A stretch of DNA of 64,000 nucleotides. Origin: Rallus limicola (lineage: Eukaryota; Chordata; Aves; Gruiformes; Rallidae). A model generated the notes under the pieces. It did not search any database. It saw nothing but the letters and a program-made list of their open reading frames with translations, and was not told where the DNA came from. Positions 37,232 to 49,276 of this stretch are shown in pieces (the first letter of the stretch is position 1; the number at the start of each line of letters is the position of its first letter). Location: NCBI GenBank assembly GCA_022605955.1, contig JAKCOZ010000002.1, forward strand, positions 69,172,783 to 69,236,782, written 5' to 3'. The position numbers and the translations under genes are program-made.

Positions 37232-38463
37232 ATACTGCAGTCCAAAACCGGGAATTTCCTCAGGCACATCCTTATTAGGAGAAAATATTGAATACATATT
37301 TCTAATGAATAATTCCAATTTTTTGAAGCCAAAGCCTTTAGTGTTAATAAATCCAATTAAGAGAGTAAACATGTAGAAAACCCTTTTGAAAAACAAAGTA
37401 AAATCATCTTTTGTTATTAACATTTAACTGAATTGCTATAGCAATGATGTAGAAGAAAGACCAAGAATGAGTGGTTTATCATTCAGAGGTTTTTTACAAA
37501 ACATTATTACATTAAACTTCTAATTTTCTAAAGCAAGTTTTTGGTTCCCCACAACTGGATAAGAAAAGAGAAAAAACAAACCCATGAACTTTCAGGACAG
37601 ACTAGATTTAGAAGGGGAATTTGACCAGGTTTTTCTTCTTTGTGGTCTTTCATTTCACTAAAGATTGCAATTACTAGAACAGGAGCAGAAAGCAATAAAA
37701 GTCCACCCAATAATAAAGGTACACTAATTAACTCAATTTTAAAAAGAAATCAATGTCACATTCAGAGGTCTCTGGCTAAGTTTATGGCAACACTATGAAT
37801 TTAGTTCTAGTGGAAGTACAAAGCTGTGCGCTTGCCTGTGTATGTTCTCCTCCAGTCAGCTGTATGCGTCTACCCAAAAAGTTTGTTTTCTGACCAGATA
37901 CTTCTCTTTGCTTGAGCGTGTTTATGCCACTGAGGTCACGCACAGAGACCCCTTCTAGTTAGTGCTGGATGGTTGGCAGTTCTCCTTCCACAAGGCACTT
38001 GCCAAGAGCCTGCACTCGGGTGGTCTGGTAACTTAGTGCATCTTCGTCATTCAGCTGGCAAAGTGTGACTCTTGCTGGATTGGAAGCGCAAAACAAAGAT
38101 GTAGAATTGCTGTATTGTGCTCTATTTGGTATTATTACAGACTTTCCATAGAATAGTAAGCTCCCAGTGCTCTGAAATCTGTCAGGAATCACATACAACT
38201 GGGTTATATGACAGATAATACAACAGCTTGTCTGCAACTTGTCCAGATCATTAAGTAGAATTTGGCCACACTAGAGAGTTCAGTCCTTTCTTTTTAGGAT
38301 GCGAAATTCTTCAGCTGCAAGTTCTTAAATCCCCTGAGACTTACCATGTCACTCATTGTGAAACATGATTTTTTAAAAAATTAGAAGTTGTTAGACCTCA
38401 GCTTATTTGCATATCAGGAGTTAGTAAAAACAAATGAGTAAAATATTTTTTTTTACTTCCCAG
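37232..38463. other. Unique noncoding DNA, no gene seen
   Basis: Slightly GC-richer around 37800-38080. A 92-codon minus-strand frame (37959-38237) has no recognisable domain. Confidence 0.5.
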
Positions 38464-38544
38464 GCGCTCACCAGATAAAGAGCTGTGTTTCTGCAGGAAC
38501 TGCTCTTGAATTACTGCAGTGGTCATACAGTACTTGAAAGAGAG
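38464..38544 (+). ncRNA. Candidate 81-nt exon, probably noncoding
   Basis: A tract TTTTTTTTTTACTTCCCAG is followed by 81 nt and then AGAG|GTAAGTGAAA, a consensus donor. All three frames of the 81 nt contain a stop, so it would be a UTR or long-noncoding-RNA exon. If the internal CTGCAG at 38491-38496 is used as acceptor instead, the remaining 48 nt are open (ELLLNYCSGHTVLERE), but that acceptor has a poor pyrimidine tract. No partner exon on the plus strand was found in the window. Chance pairs of this quality are possible in 64 kb. Confidence 0.32.
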
Positions 38545-40607
38545 GTAAGTGAAATTTTAGTTTAATCTTGAGGAACCTTTATATAGCTTTTGGTAGTAAC
38601 AAAACGTGTGCTTCCTCCAGTTCCACCAAACATATGTACCTCTTCCCTAAAGAAACATGGCTTAAATGTTAACAACCAAGCTGACATGAGGCACGCTACC
38701 TCTAGAACTAGAGCAGCCCCAAGAGTGCTCATGTTTTTCATCAATCATCAGAGATTCTATTAGGGTTCATTTACACATAGAGAGCTTTTTCCCAAGCTCG
38801 GAAGTAATTTGTTTAGCTAATGTTTACCTTATAAAACCTTTTACAATAGCAAACACATCAATAAACCCTGAAACACTGGCAAAACTGAACTACTTGGGAA
38901 CCAGAGGGCATCCAGCTCTATAATGCTGAAGTAAAAGATAATTAAAGTCTCATGCTTCCCATTTGTTTCAACATCATGTAACATCTACAAATGTGATTTT
39001 GCCTCAAAGCCCTTAAATCTGGGGAATGCTTCTACATGGCTGACAGGAATCCCAGGTGATTTCAGTCTTTTCTCATCTTAAAACTAACAACCTTAAAATA
39101 AGCCCATGTTTCACGTAAATAAAAAATTCATGTCCAGATAGAAAGCAACTTTAATTTCAAGATAACTCTTAAGTTACAAATACCTTTGAGCACTTACTTG
39201 CAGAGCAAAAGGGGAAATCAAAATCAAAACAATCATGCCATTTCTGTCTTTCCCAAGCCACCTCAGAGAAAACAAAGGAGCCCTTTACCCTTCATCCCAA
39301 GAAAAACAAGTCACTCTTACCAATTTTGAAGGGTGCAGACATAAAAAACAGGAAGCTCATCTCATTTCTGCAAGTGCTAGACTCCATTGTAATGTAGACA
39401 ATCTGATTCTAATGATGCTTCTGTGAGGTCAGCCCAAATCCAATGGTTGATTGCTATCTACATTTTTTACTTTTTCTTGATTCAGATCACAGGGATTAAC
39501 AGCAGTAACGTTACCTTTGCATTTCTTCAATACTATACATGAAAGCTTGCCATCTATACTGATCAAAGAAGGCCTTGCTGTATTCAGCTTTATGTTCTGA
39601 AGAAGGAAGTCAGGTGTAGAGCATTACAGCAACTTATTGACACCTAGTGGGAGGGGAGCAACTATTGACATCTACTAACACTATCAACCTGCATGAGTTT
39701 TGTACTCTTGAATTTCTGCAGGTAATCCCAGCTGGGTACTCTTCCCAGTTTAAGCAGCAGCAGGCTGCTTTAAACATTTAGAGTTCTCTCTCTAGCTCTC
39801 AAAATAAAAAAGCAAACACCAGGAAACTAATTTTTAAAACATAGTATGTATCTTTTGGCACAAATCTTTATGCTTAGTCTCATGTGAATTCAGTCACTGC
39901 AATATAACATTTGTTGCACCAGGTGGGAAAGGATCAAAAACAGATCCCCAGGGAGGCTCTTGATCTTGAGACTTATCCAGGCATAGAAGAATAAATTACT
40001 ACAAAAGCTACATCTCTTCTAGGATCATGAAATCTTTACATTCTGCAGAACATCATAGTTCTTTGCTCAGGAAGCTGAAGAGTCACATGATAGTGATACT
40101 ACTAATCATGAGGTGATAGAGAGAGGAGGAGGGTAGCATGTTGGATAGATTCAGTGATAAGTTTGGAAAAGTCAGTGGAGTGTTTTATTGTGGAAAAAAG
40201 GGCATTTAATGTTGGAAATTAGCAGATGTAATCACAGGAGAGTAAGTGCCAAATTTCAGTAAGTTATCACCAAGTCAGCTGGATGTGATAATTACCATGG
40301 GTTTTTTTAGTTTGCTAATTCATAAGGCAAAATAGAGTAATGTAAACCACCCTATTTCACAAGAAGACAAATGGCAAGGAATAGTAGAACAGAAGAAGAC
40401 AGTAACTTTGTCTTGGATAGTAGGAGGAGATAGAAAGGAGTGGAATACATGCTAAAATATGCTACCTGCATCGTGTTTGCTTATTTAACCATACTCTTGT
40501 AATGTCAATTTGTTTGTGTTTCAACATATGAGAGTCATGAGTGCAAGCTTAAAAATCACCAAATACCAATACCATGACCTCACTAAGTCAGTATTTCTCT
40601 GGGTCAT
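38545..40607. other. Unique noncoding DNA, no gene seen
   Basis: No repeat or exon was recognised. Frames are short and without motifs. Confidence 0.5.
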
Positions 40608-40917
40608 CCAAGAGAAAGACAGCCGACCAGTGATAGGACCCAGGGAAACAGTATGAATTTGAGACAGGGGACATTTAGATTAGATACTAGGAAGAGGTGT
40701 TTATACTGGATACTAGGGAGGTTGGTCAGGCACTGGAACAGGCTCCTCAAGAAGTGGTCAGAGCACCTAGCCTGACTGAGTTCAAGAAGCATCAGGCTTG
40801 GTCCCATGCTCTGGCTTGGCTGGTCCTGTGTGGAGCCAGGAGTTGGACTTGATATTCCTTATGGGTCCCTTCCAACTCAGGAGATTCTATGATTCTATGA
40901 CTCTATGATTCTATGAA
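40608..40917 (+). mobile_element. CR1 LINE 3' end with octamer tail
   Basis: Clear CR1 3' UTR: CACTGGAACAGGCTCC, GGAGTTGGACTTGATATTCC, GGGTCCCTTCCAACTCAGG, ending in four copies of an ATTCTATG-type octamer (one with C for T). The intact octamer tail marks the true 3' terminus at about 40917 and makes this one of the youngest copies in the window. It is 5'-truncated and carries no ORF2 motif. Confidence 0.93.
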
Positions 40918-40918
40918 A

Positions 40919-43900
40919 TGAGTTCTTTTCAGTAGTCTCTGCATATGTAATATGCTAACTTTTAAGCAATTGTCAAAGTTCTGGGTGACAGAGGCAGTAA
41001 AACAGAAAGACATCTTTGAAAAAGTACAAAAACTTTTTCACTCCATTCAAGAACTGTTTCTTTCATCATAGTTGATTTTTTTAACAAATAGGAAAGATAT
41101 TGCTTATACGAAAACAACCCTCTTTTTTTTTTCCCAAAAGACAGAAAAAAGAAGCAAAGCTGTGTAATAAGTAAAAATGAGAATATTCCTTTGTCACTGG
41201 GAATGTTTTATCTCTTAAAAGGGCCTAAGGAAATGATGCAAAGTACTTTTTAAAATCCAAATATAACAATGAAAGTCCTGAAAAAATACCCAAAGCCTTT
41301 GAAAAAAACCTCTTTGGAAAACAAAACATTCATCTACACAGCTGTTTTATGCTAAAATGCTTGTAATCAACCCCCCCTTTTTTGTTAGAGAAAAAAACCC
41401 CCAACAACTGTGACCATTTCTATTTTAATATCTAAACTCTGGTCAAACTGAGTATCAAATTTTCTTTGCTCATATAACCAAAGGCTTGGTTCCTCTAGTA
41501 CAGTTAATAAACCAGAGAAATACATATTTCATCGTTTCCTCAGCTGGAAATATTACCAGTAAGAGTGCTACTCCAGAGCTGTCATATGACTAACTCCTCT
41601 TACATTTCTTGAGGATCTTGTAACACCTTGCTTAACTCAGTAATGCCTATACTAACATTTCATACTACACACCTACATGGACACCCATCAGCTCAGACAA
41701 TGCACACATCTGTCACCTCTAGGCATCAATCCCATTTTATTCCCAGGTACTATCTGTCAAGCGAGAATTTTGATGTCATAAAAATCCAGAAAGCAATAGA
41801 AGTACCCATACATCTGAGAAGTTAAGCTCACGCTGCTGACACATTTTAAAAGCCTGGGAGGAAGAAGCAGTGTTCTGCAATTGACTGCAGGGGACGCTGG
41901 GTTCCATTCATCACCTTAAGGTTCAGCCATAAATGCTGCAGGTTAAAGTTACGATAAATTCACTGCATAGTTAAGACAAAAGGCTAGTTATTACTCTTCT
42001 TAGAGCTAAACCACTGGGGATAGTCATGGTCTGGTATTAGAACAAGAATACTAGTTGGACAATCTTTGTGACAGTTACAAATATTACAGACACCTCATTT
42101 TTTCTCATCTTTGAAATGTGAATAATAGTTCTTTACCATTAAATGGCATTTTTTGGGCTTCCAAGTACCAGGAGAAAAAATTCTGCAAAATATTCTGATT
42201 GTTCCATGACAGACTTTTCTATGCACTATCTCTACAAGTGAAGCATATCACATTAACAACTAGCAAAACAATCTTAAATTCTGAACATGTACACACTTTC
42301 TTCTTAAAATTGCTAAGGTGTTGGATTTTTTTTAATGTAAATGATCTAGTATGCTATGTATTTCTATAGCTTGCATTCCAGGGAGAAGTTCCATATTTTA
42401 ACCCATTTGTTTCTAAGATTTTAATTGTTTGAACCAATGGGTGTTAAAGTACGATCATAAAAATGACGCTGCATTTTTTATCTTAACAGGTATTATAATT
42501 TTCTATTCAAACCGTAGCTAACCATAGCTGATAAAGTACATGCTCTGTCTGAAAAACCTTTCTTTTATGGGACACTTAAATTTGGCAATATTCAATATTG
42601 CCATTCATTTATCTAGCATAAGTTCCAAACATTATTATTTTCTATAGATGATATCTTTCCAGTTCATGGGAAAGAAAGATTGTTATTGATACAGTGTACA
42701 ATTCTGCTAAAGTCAGTAGGAACTTTGCCAGTTACTCTAGTAAGTGAAGACTCGAGTGGACACTGCCTGACTCATAATCTTCCTGTCCAATCTACCATAT
42801 CCCTGTTAAAGACACAGTTTTGTGTGTGCATATATGGATATACATAAAAGACATTAATATCTGCTATTGAAAGACAGGATTTATAGCAAACCTTTTATTA
42901 ATTGCTACATTTACTATAAAGACAGCCATTTTAACATCCTTCCTTTTCTAGAAGTTCTAAAATAGGTCTCCTTTCAGGATTACTATTTTTTTTTTCTGTA
43001 TTTTATTTTTGGTTTCTGCAGGCACTAAGCAAAGAAGTATCTCATTGACGTCTGTGTTCCCACGCTATTCCCATGAAAATCTCCCTTAGGCTTGCAGACA
43101 GATGAACCACACATACTGAGAGTAGTGAGTCCAATTTAGCAAAGTGCTGTGCATTTTCTGTATTTCCCCAGAATCATGCCCTAATAGTACAATTTCCTTC
43201 TGAATTGTTTCAACTTTCCCAAACTTTGTGTGGCATATGACAAAAATGTAGTTCACAGTTTCTAAGCTTTCAAAACTTTCCAGAGGGAAAAAGCACACAA
43301 AAGTCCAAGTACACTCTTGGCTTTCACAGCAATACCCGTCCCCTGAGGAGAGTTTGAATTATTCCATATTTTTGTTAAGGGGGACAAGTATGAAACATTT
43401 TCTGCAAAAACACTTCTGACCGAATCTTACGTTCACAGTCAACTCTCCTAGATCCAGTATTTCACAAGCATTTAAAAATATTCCTGACTACTAATGATGG
43501 TGAAAAGAACCTCAGAAAGCCACAAATGGTTTCACCACATGAGAAGAGTAGGTGTTTTTTTGAAAGCAGATAGTCCGGAGGCTCGCAGGGTAGATTTCTG
43601 ACAAAAGAGCTGTGTTTCATATGAAAAAGATTTTTTGAAAATAATTATATGACTAGGATAAATGTAAAACGTAAAAGTTAAAATCCACCCACATTAGTCC
43701 ATAATTTTAAATTTCAGAATTGCCACAGGAAGGGCAATGGCTTTTTTTTAAAAAAAAGGATTTTCTTTCTTGTGTCTTGGCAGCAAAGTAAGCAGAAATA
43801 TGGCTTAGTGAAAATAAAACACCCTACCAACAAACAAAACACCAACACTGTACCAATCCTTCTACTAGTGCCTGGTTTTCATCAGAAAGAATAGAAGAAT

Positions 43901-44481
43901 GCATTACTCTTGACCACCCATGTACTTTAGACCTTCCAGACTCAATGTTTGCATGCTGAACTCAGTGAGGAAGGAATAGGCTGTGTATAAAGAAAGTAGC
44001 AAACACTCGCTATCTCTCTCAAGCCAGAAGTATGTAATGAAACTTCCTATTTTCCTGTGTTTCAATTTAAGTATAAATGTGGTGGTTACAGTGGAGGGTA
44101 CTTATCACCTTACTGGTGCTGAAAGAAAATAAACACCTTTAGTTGTCAGTACCAAAGAGAGTGAGAGAAAGAAATCAGCCAGCCTACAGATAAATTAGAT
44201 CAAGATTTTTCATTGTGCCTTTTTTATGCTCATTTCTCCATGATTTTGCACTTCTAGTCTAGTCAAAATCTAGACCATTCTGATTCCCTGACAGGCAAAT
44301 ACCCTGACATCTGGGCTTAGGATGATTGAAACAGAAGAACAGCCAGAAGAGCAGACCAAACAGATTAGGGGCTGTTTTCCAAAGCTGGATGTATTTCAAC
44401 CTGTGAGGCTAAATGAAGTCTACCCAAGCATGCTGAAAGGGATGGGTGATGCGATTTCAGGATCTCTGAAAATTTGTGACA
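40919..44481. other. Unique noncoding DNA, no gene seen
   Basis: AT-rich with a 21-base near-perfect palindrome at 42583-42603. No gene or further transposon was recognised. Confidence 0.5.
42583..42603. repeat. 10-bp inverted repeat, 1-nt centre
   Basis: TGGCAATATT, a central C, and AATATTGCCA form an exact palindrome around one base. It could be a dimeric protein-binding site or chance in AT-rich DNA. Confidence 0.8.
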
Positions 44482-44842
44482 GGCAGGGTCACCTCCACTA
44501 GACCAGGTTGCCCAAAGCCCCATCCAACTAGGCTTTCAACACTTTGAGGGATGGGGTATCCCCAACTTCTCTGTGAAACTTCTTCCAGTGCCTCATTATC
44601 CTTGTAGTGAAGATTTTGTTCATCATGTCTAATCCAAAACTATCTTTTAGTTTAAACCTCTTGTCCTATTACGGCACTTCCTGATAAACAGTCTCTCTCC
44701 ATCTTTCCTGAGTCCCTTTGGGTAATGGAAGGCTGCAAAAAAAATTTGTTGTGGAGGTTTTTCTTCCCCAGGCTGAACGAGACCAACTCTTTTAGCCTGT
44801 TTTTGTAGGGGAGGGGCTTCAGTCCTCTAATCATCATCTATC
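44482..44842 (-). mobile_element. CR1 LINE copy with ORF2 C-terminal remnant
   Basis: In minus orientation the 44652-44837 frame reads MIRGLKPLPYKNRLKELVSF, the CR1 ORF2 C-terminal signature. It is followed by 3' UTR words equivalent to 'GGGGATACCCCATCCCTCAA' and 'GGGCAACCTGGTCTAGTGGA'. The match stops at about 44482, before the usual CR1 3' terminus, so the extreme 3' end is missing as well as the 5' part. That implies a later deletion, because normal insertions keep the 3' end. Confidence 0.85.
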
Positions 44843-46019
44843 TGTTAGAATTTTTAGAATGATAGAACTCATTTGTTTTGAGTTCCTAATGGTACCTGGA
44901 AGCATCTTTTAGATGCAGGACAAAAATAGTTAAGAAGATGATATCAAACACTGGTGAACACAGTTCAGCAACTGTGTGAAAAGCAGCTCTGTAGTAAGTC
45001 TGAGGAAAAAGTTAAATTCTGTGAAAACTGGAATCAGTGGGATTTCAGGGAGTCCCCAAAAATAACAAAACAACTGGGATGCTGACACAAAAGGAACTTG
45101 TGGATTTTAAATAGCTCCTGCTATGTGTACTGAGCTTGGTTTATAGAACTGCAAAGTGTAAGAATTGCTCATGAAGGCATCAAAGAAAGGCATAAATTCA
45201 AACTGAAATCCAAGCAGGAAAAACACGTTGGCTGAAAGGATACCCTTACAGATGATGTGGATATATGACAGATCGTCTTCACTTTCCAGGGATGTCAAGG
45301 TACCAAATAATGGCAGCAGAAGGAGGTGGTGTTGCCATAAGTAGTAGCATTAAATGTTCATGGTTTTCCGAGTGGTCTGAGAAAGTGCACATAGCTTCCA
45401 AGCTCCATGTTAACAGGACTAAATAATGAGCTTAATAAATACCACACAAAATATAACATATTTTGGCATTTGCTCTCCTGATTGGTATATTCCCGAATAT
45501 AATAAATATTCAGGTTAATATCCTGAATATTCCTAACTGACACACAGTAACCCAGTGTAGTCCTGAAATACTGGCACTAGAAGCATCCATTTACCTAGGT
45601 CTAGAGAAAAACAAAATTAGTTTGTACATGAAGAGAGCCTGACATATGAACAAATACACTGCAATAAATTTCCTGATTTTTTTCTCCTATGCTGAAAAAT
45701 CCACAAAGTCATTAGGAAGGTGAGGTTAAGGAAAATATGTAGCAAGATATTGTTTAATACTTTATTACTATAAAATGCACTTGCAGATAGCCTCTATGTT
45801 GAAGAACTCTCTTCTCTCATATGAAGATGTATAAAAGCTTCTGCAGCCACAGATTTCTGGCTGCTGCTGCAAATCTCAGTGTTCTGATAGTAGTTAAATT
45901 CTGTTAAGACCATCACTAATTAAAAAATACTTAAATTTATTACTAACAGTTATTCCTGTTTCTTGTACCAGTTGTTTAACATACTTAAATATTCTAGGAG
46001 CTGAAGAATTTCAATAATG
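44843..46019. other. Unique noncoding DNA, no gene seen
   Basis: AT-rich; no recognised element and only short frames. Confidence 0.5.
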
Positions 46020-46076
46020 TTCTTTTTTCTTCTTTCTTTTTTTGGTCTTGACTTTTTTATTTTTCTTTTTTTTTTT
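46020..46076. repeat. T-rich low-complexity tract
   Basis: Mostly T with scattered C, ending in T11 before AAATAAAAC. It resembles the complement of a decayed A-rich tail or simple DNA. No retroposed gene is identifiable beside it. Confidence 0.7.
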
Positions 46077-46297
46077 AAATAAAACAGCTCAAAATTCAAA
46101 ATTTCCACTTATTTCCAGCTTTTCTGAGCCTGGATCCAATATCACAGAAAATGCATGCAATAAAGTAGAACAGGGACAACTAGACCAAACTCTGTGTCTT
46201 ACAGGCAATTATCTATCATCCAGTTCAAATAAGTAATCTTCAGAAGACTAAAATCTTCAGGAGAGATTCAGGCTGTGGGTCATAAGCCTTTGGCAGT

Positions 46298-46320
46298 AAG
46301 TTAATTTAGGAAATTAACTT
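46298..46320. repeat. 10-bp inverted repeat, 3-nt loop
   Basis: AAGTTAATTT, AGG, AAATTAACTT: exact arms around three bases. AT-rich and short, so chance is possible. Confidence 0.75.
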
Positions 46321-47354
46321 CAATAAACCTTTTATTCTTAAACAGGAAAAAAAAAAGTTGTACTTTGTATAGGACATTATGTCTCCAGTTGTATCTGTAG
46401 AGTCTTCCTGAAGACCGGATTAGTACTGGGAGTAGATGCTAAACAGGAGAGAAGAGAGTCTCCATCACACCACTGGTCCTCTCTGCTCTGTACCCTATCT
46501 ACATTTTTCAGAGAAAAATATAGCTGGTCCTTTGTCCTCTAAATACCTCTGACCAGCTAGGGATAACAATCCTGTTCTGATGCTTAGAAGTGATGAAGTT
46601 TTATTTTAGTTCTTATTTTGCTGAAAAACTAAAGCAAGAAAGTGTCAGGCACAAATCTCAATTTTTACAAAATCTGGGAAAGAAATGATTGTGCATGGGA
46701 ACTACTTGAACAAGAGAGACCTCTGCAATTATGTCATACCTTTTGAAGATGACTAGGAAGCATGGGTCCAGACTTGTTACATAGGCATTAACCTAATTTC
46801 TTTTTTTAAAGACTGAAAATGGTTCCAATTTTTGACCTATTCTAATAAGATCTATCAACAGTTAATAACCCTCTTGATATGAAAGTGAATGTTATTGCAA
46901 GGTTGAATTTTAATTGCATTCTGTAGCAAATGAATCTTCTTGAGCCTTTGCTGGCAAGACTTTAAAGCCATATGCTCTTAGATATCTTTTCCACATTCCT
47001 GTATGCAGTTATCAAACCACTCATTATCCTTTGGGCTGATTCCTAAGTGCTTACCAGGAACTGAAGATATGATATGCTATAAAAGCATTCACCTCTCCTG
47101 AAGTGACAAAATTAACCCTATTTTCATGTGTGAATATTTATTTAATTTGAACTACCTGTGGGTAGATGAACTTTTCAAGCAGTAATCACTGAGCACAATC
47201 CCATGTAAAAACTCTGAAGAATTACTCTGAATTCTATCACAGGAATTTTGGTAATTAAATGTAAGAGAAATGAACGGAAAGCCTTCTGCAACATTGTCAA
47301 GACCTAAATTTTCCCTTAGATCACTAAAGACTTTTCCCCCTCATCTTTTCTGAT
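46321..47354. other. Unique noncoding DNA, no gene seen
   Basis: No recognised repeat or exon pattern. Confidence 0.5.
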
Positions 47355-47867
47355 TTAAAATGCTAGGGCAATTAATGTTGCTTTCATCAATTCACTCTCA
47401 TCTTTTTTAGATGCTTTACGTGTCCAATCAATTTTACAAACTACTACTAAAATAGAATTTGAGAGAGTTGGTACCTCAGACCCAGTGGAATGTACCCCTT
47501 TAAAATAGGGATATGTCATGCCAGCATCATGTTGTATCTCATGGAGAAAAAGGTGGAACTGTTGAGCCACCTCATGTTCTGAGAGGCTTCTCCCACCTAG
47601 TTCACAAAAGCAACAATATATATGCCAGCTATAAAAAGGAGTCAGAAAATAATTATCCTCCACTTCTTCTTGAGTAATAAGAGTAGACCAGAAGGGGGTA
47701 ACAATTTTGGTATAACCTGCAGTGTTTAGTTAGAGGAGCTGTGTAAAAAGGAATCTCGAGCCTCTGTTTAAAATGTCTTCTAACATGCTGCAGCCTATGA
47801 TAACAGAGGCACTTGCTATTCAACTCAGTACTGTAATGCAATCATTTTTGCAAAGTGACTTAAGATC
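47355..47867 (-). other. Unidentified protein-like minus-strand frame, two stops
   Basis: One minus-strand frame runs about 171 codons from 47867 to a TAA at 47355-47357, broken only by a TGA at 47820-47822 and a TAA at 47730-47732. The uninterrupted 3' portion is about 125 codons, with passages such as YTKIVTPFWSTLITQEEVED and a charged helix-like end (KKDESELMK). I recognise no family. In AT-rich DNA of this length the longest chance frame is about this size, so it may be meaningless. It could also be an old pseudogene or a fragment of a mobile element. No start context or splice sites support it as active. Confidence 0.2.
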
Positions 47868-47870
47868 TTA

Positions 47871-49238
47871 TTACATCTAATTCTTTAACCTGTGTTATAC
47901 CAACTGTGATGAACAACCTCCCTACTATCACTGAAATTACCTAAATCTTTAAAAAAAAGTACTTTAAGATAAAATAAGCAGTAGAAGAGGAATATTAGAA
48001 TGCAATGGTCTGCTAGTCTCTCTCATTTCGATGAATTCATGTTGTAGGTGAAGAACATAGCTCTTCAACGCAGTGGGATCAGACCAGTTCTAATGAACAG
48101 CTGGCTGGGCAAAAGCTTGGAAGAGTCACAACTGGCTTAATTTTCCTCATGTACTTCCTTTTAATCAAAGGGCAACTGCACTGTTTGGGAAAACACTTGC
48201 TCAGCTTGGGAGAGTCAGTTGCAGAGTATCTGTCAGTCTGAGCAGATCTGTTTGATGCAGCAGTGGAAATAGAAATGCTTGGTAAACACCAGACCTCCCA
48301 TGGCTGAACTTTGCTGCTGACCAGCACCAATACTTGTAATGGTGGGAACTTTACACATGCACAGGACACCAGACATAACAGTAACAATGTAATTGCTAGT
48401 TTGAGGAGCTGAGCTATCAGAACCTCAGTGGAAACAGTAAGGAAAGATTGAGTAGCTCATACTGCTTCTGTGGGAACTTCAGATGACCACACAGAACTCA
48501 ATGGGAATTAGGAAATAATTCTGCCTGCATTCTATGGAACAATTTACGTGCTCCGCATGGATTCACACGGGATGGTGATTTACTGGTTGGAAGATCTGAA
48601 TCCATTTCTCATTTTGGAAGGTGATACTGATGGTGTTTTTGGGTAGAATTGGCTAACAATACCGTCAGACCACAAGACAGCAGGGAATGCAAAATCATGC
48701 CAGGTTTATTCCAGTAAATCTTGATGATTATCTGCTAGTAGATGACAATGGTGTGTGGCTTTTGAAGAAGACAGCAGTATAATTTATTCACTCAGATTAA
48801 CAATTAGAAGCCACTCTTGAACAGCTAGCAGAGAATTTTTTATAAAGAAAAATCAAAGAAAAAAATATGTGCAGGCATTTTAATCTTAATTTCCTCAGTC
48901 CATTTTGTATAAATCTTCATTTAAACTTTCCTATCATAGTTACATATTGCACATGCTCCTAGAATGATACTTTTACTATAATCCATATTTTAACATGCAA
49001 ATTACTCATTGTATTTGTTGTCTGAAACTGTTTTCATTTTCATTTGTAGAGATAGTCAAGACCCACCAACTTTAGATGGAAATTAACATGTTTTACATAG
49101 CCTAGCCCAAATCAGTATCTTCACTGTTATTCCTTCATTGTCTGCTTCTGATCTTTACTCTGACAGAGACTTTGATCCCATTGATTTGTTTCTTTCTCCC
49201 AGTATGCCTTCTGTCCTGGATGACAAGCAAGCACACAG
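47871..49238. other. Unique noncoding DNA, no gene seen
   Basis: Slightly GC-richer around 48050-48420, with a 102-codon minus-strand frame lacking motifs. No recognised transposon. Confidence 0.5.
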
Positions 49239-49276
49239 ATTCATTCTATACCAACAAGGGTTGGTATAGAATGAAT
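49239..49276. repeat. Perfect 16-bp inverted repeat with 6-nt loop
   Basis: Arms ATTCATTCTATACCAA (49239-49254) and its exact complement (49261-49276) flank CAAGGG. The geometry matches the 37.2 kb hairpin (same loop length, no mismatches), though the sequence is unrelated. Confidence 0.9.
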
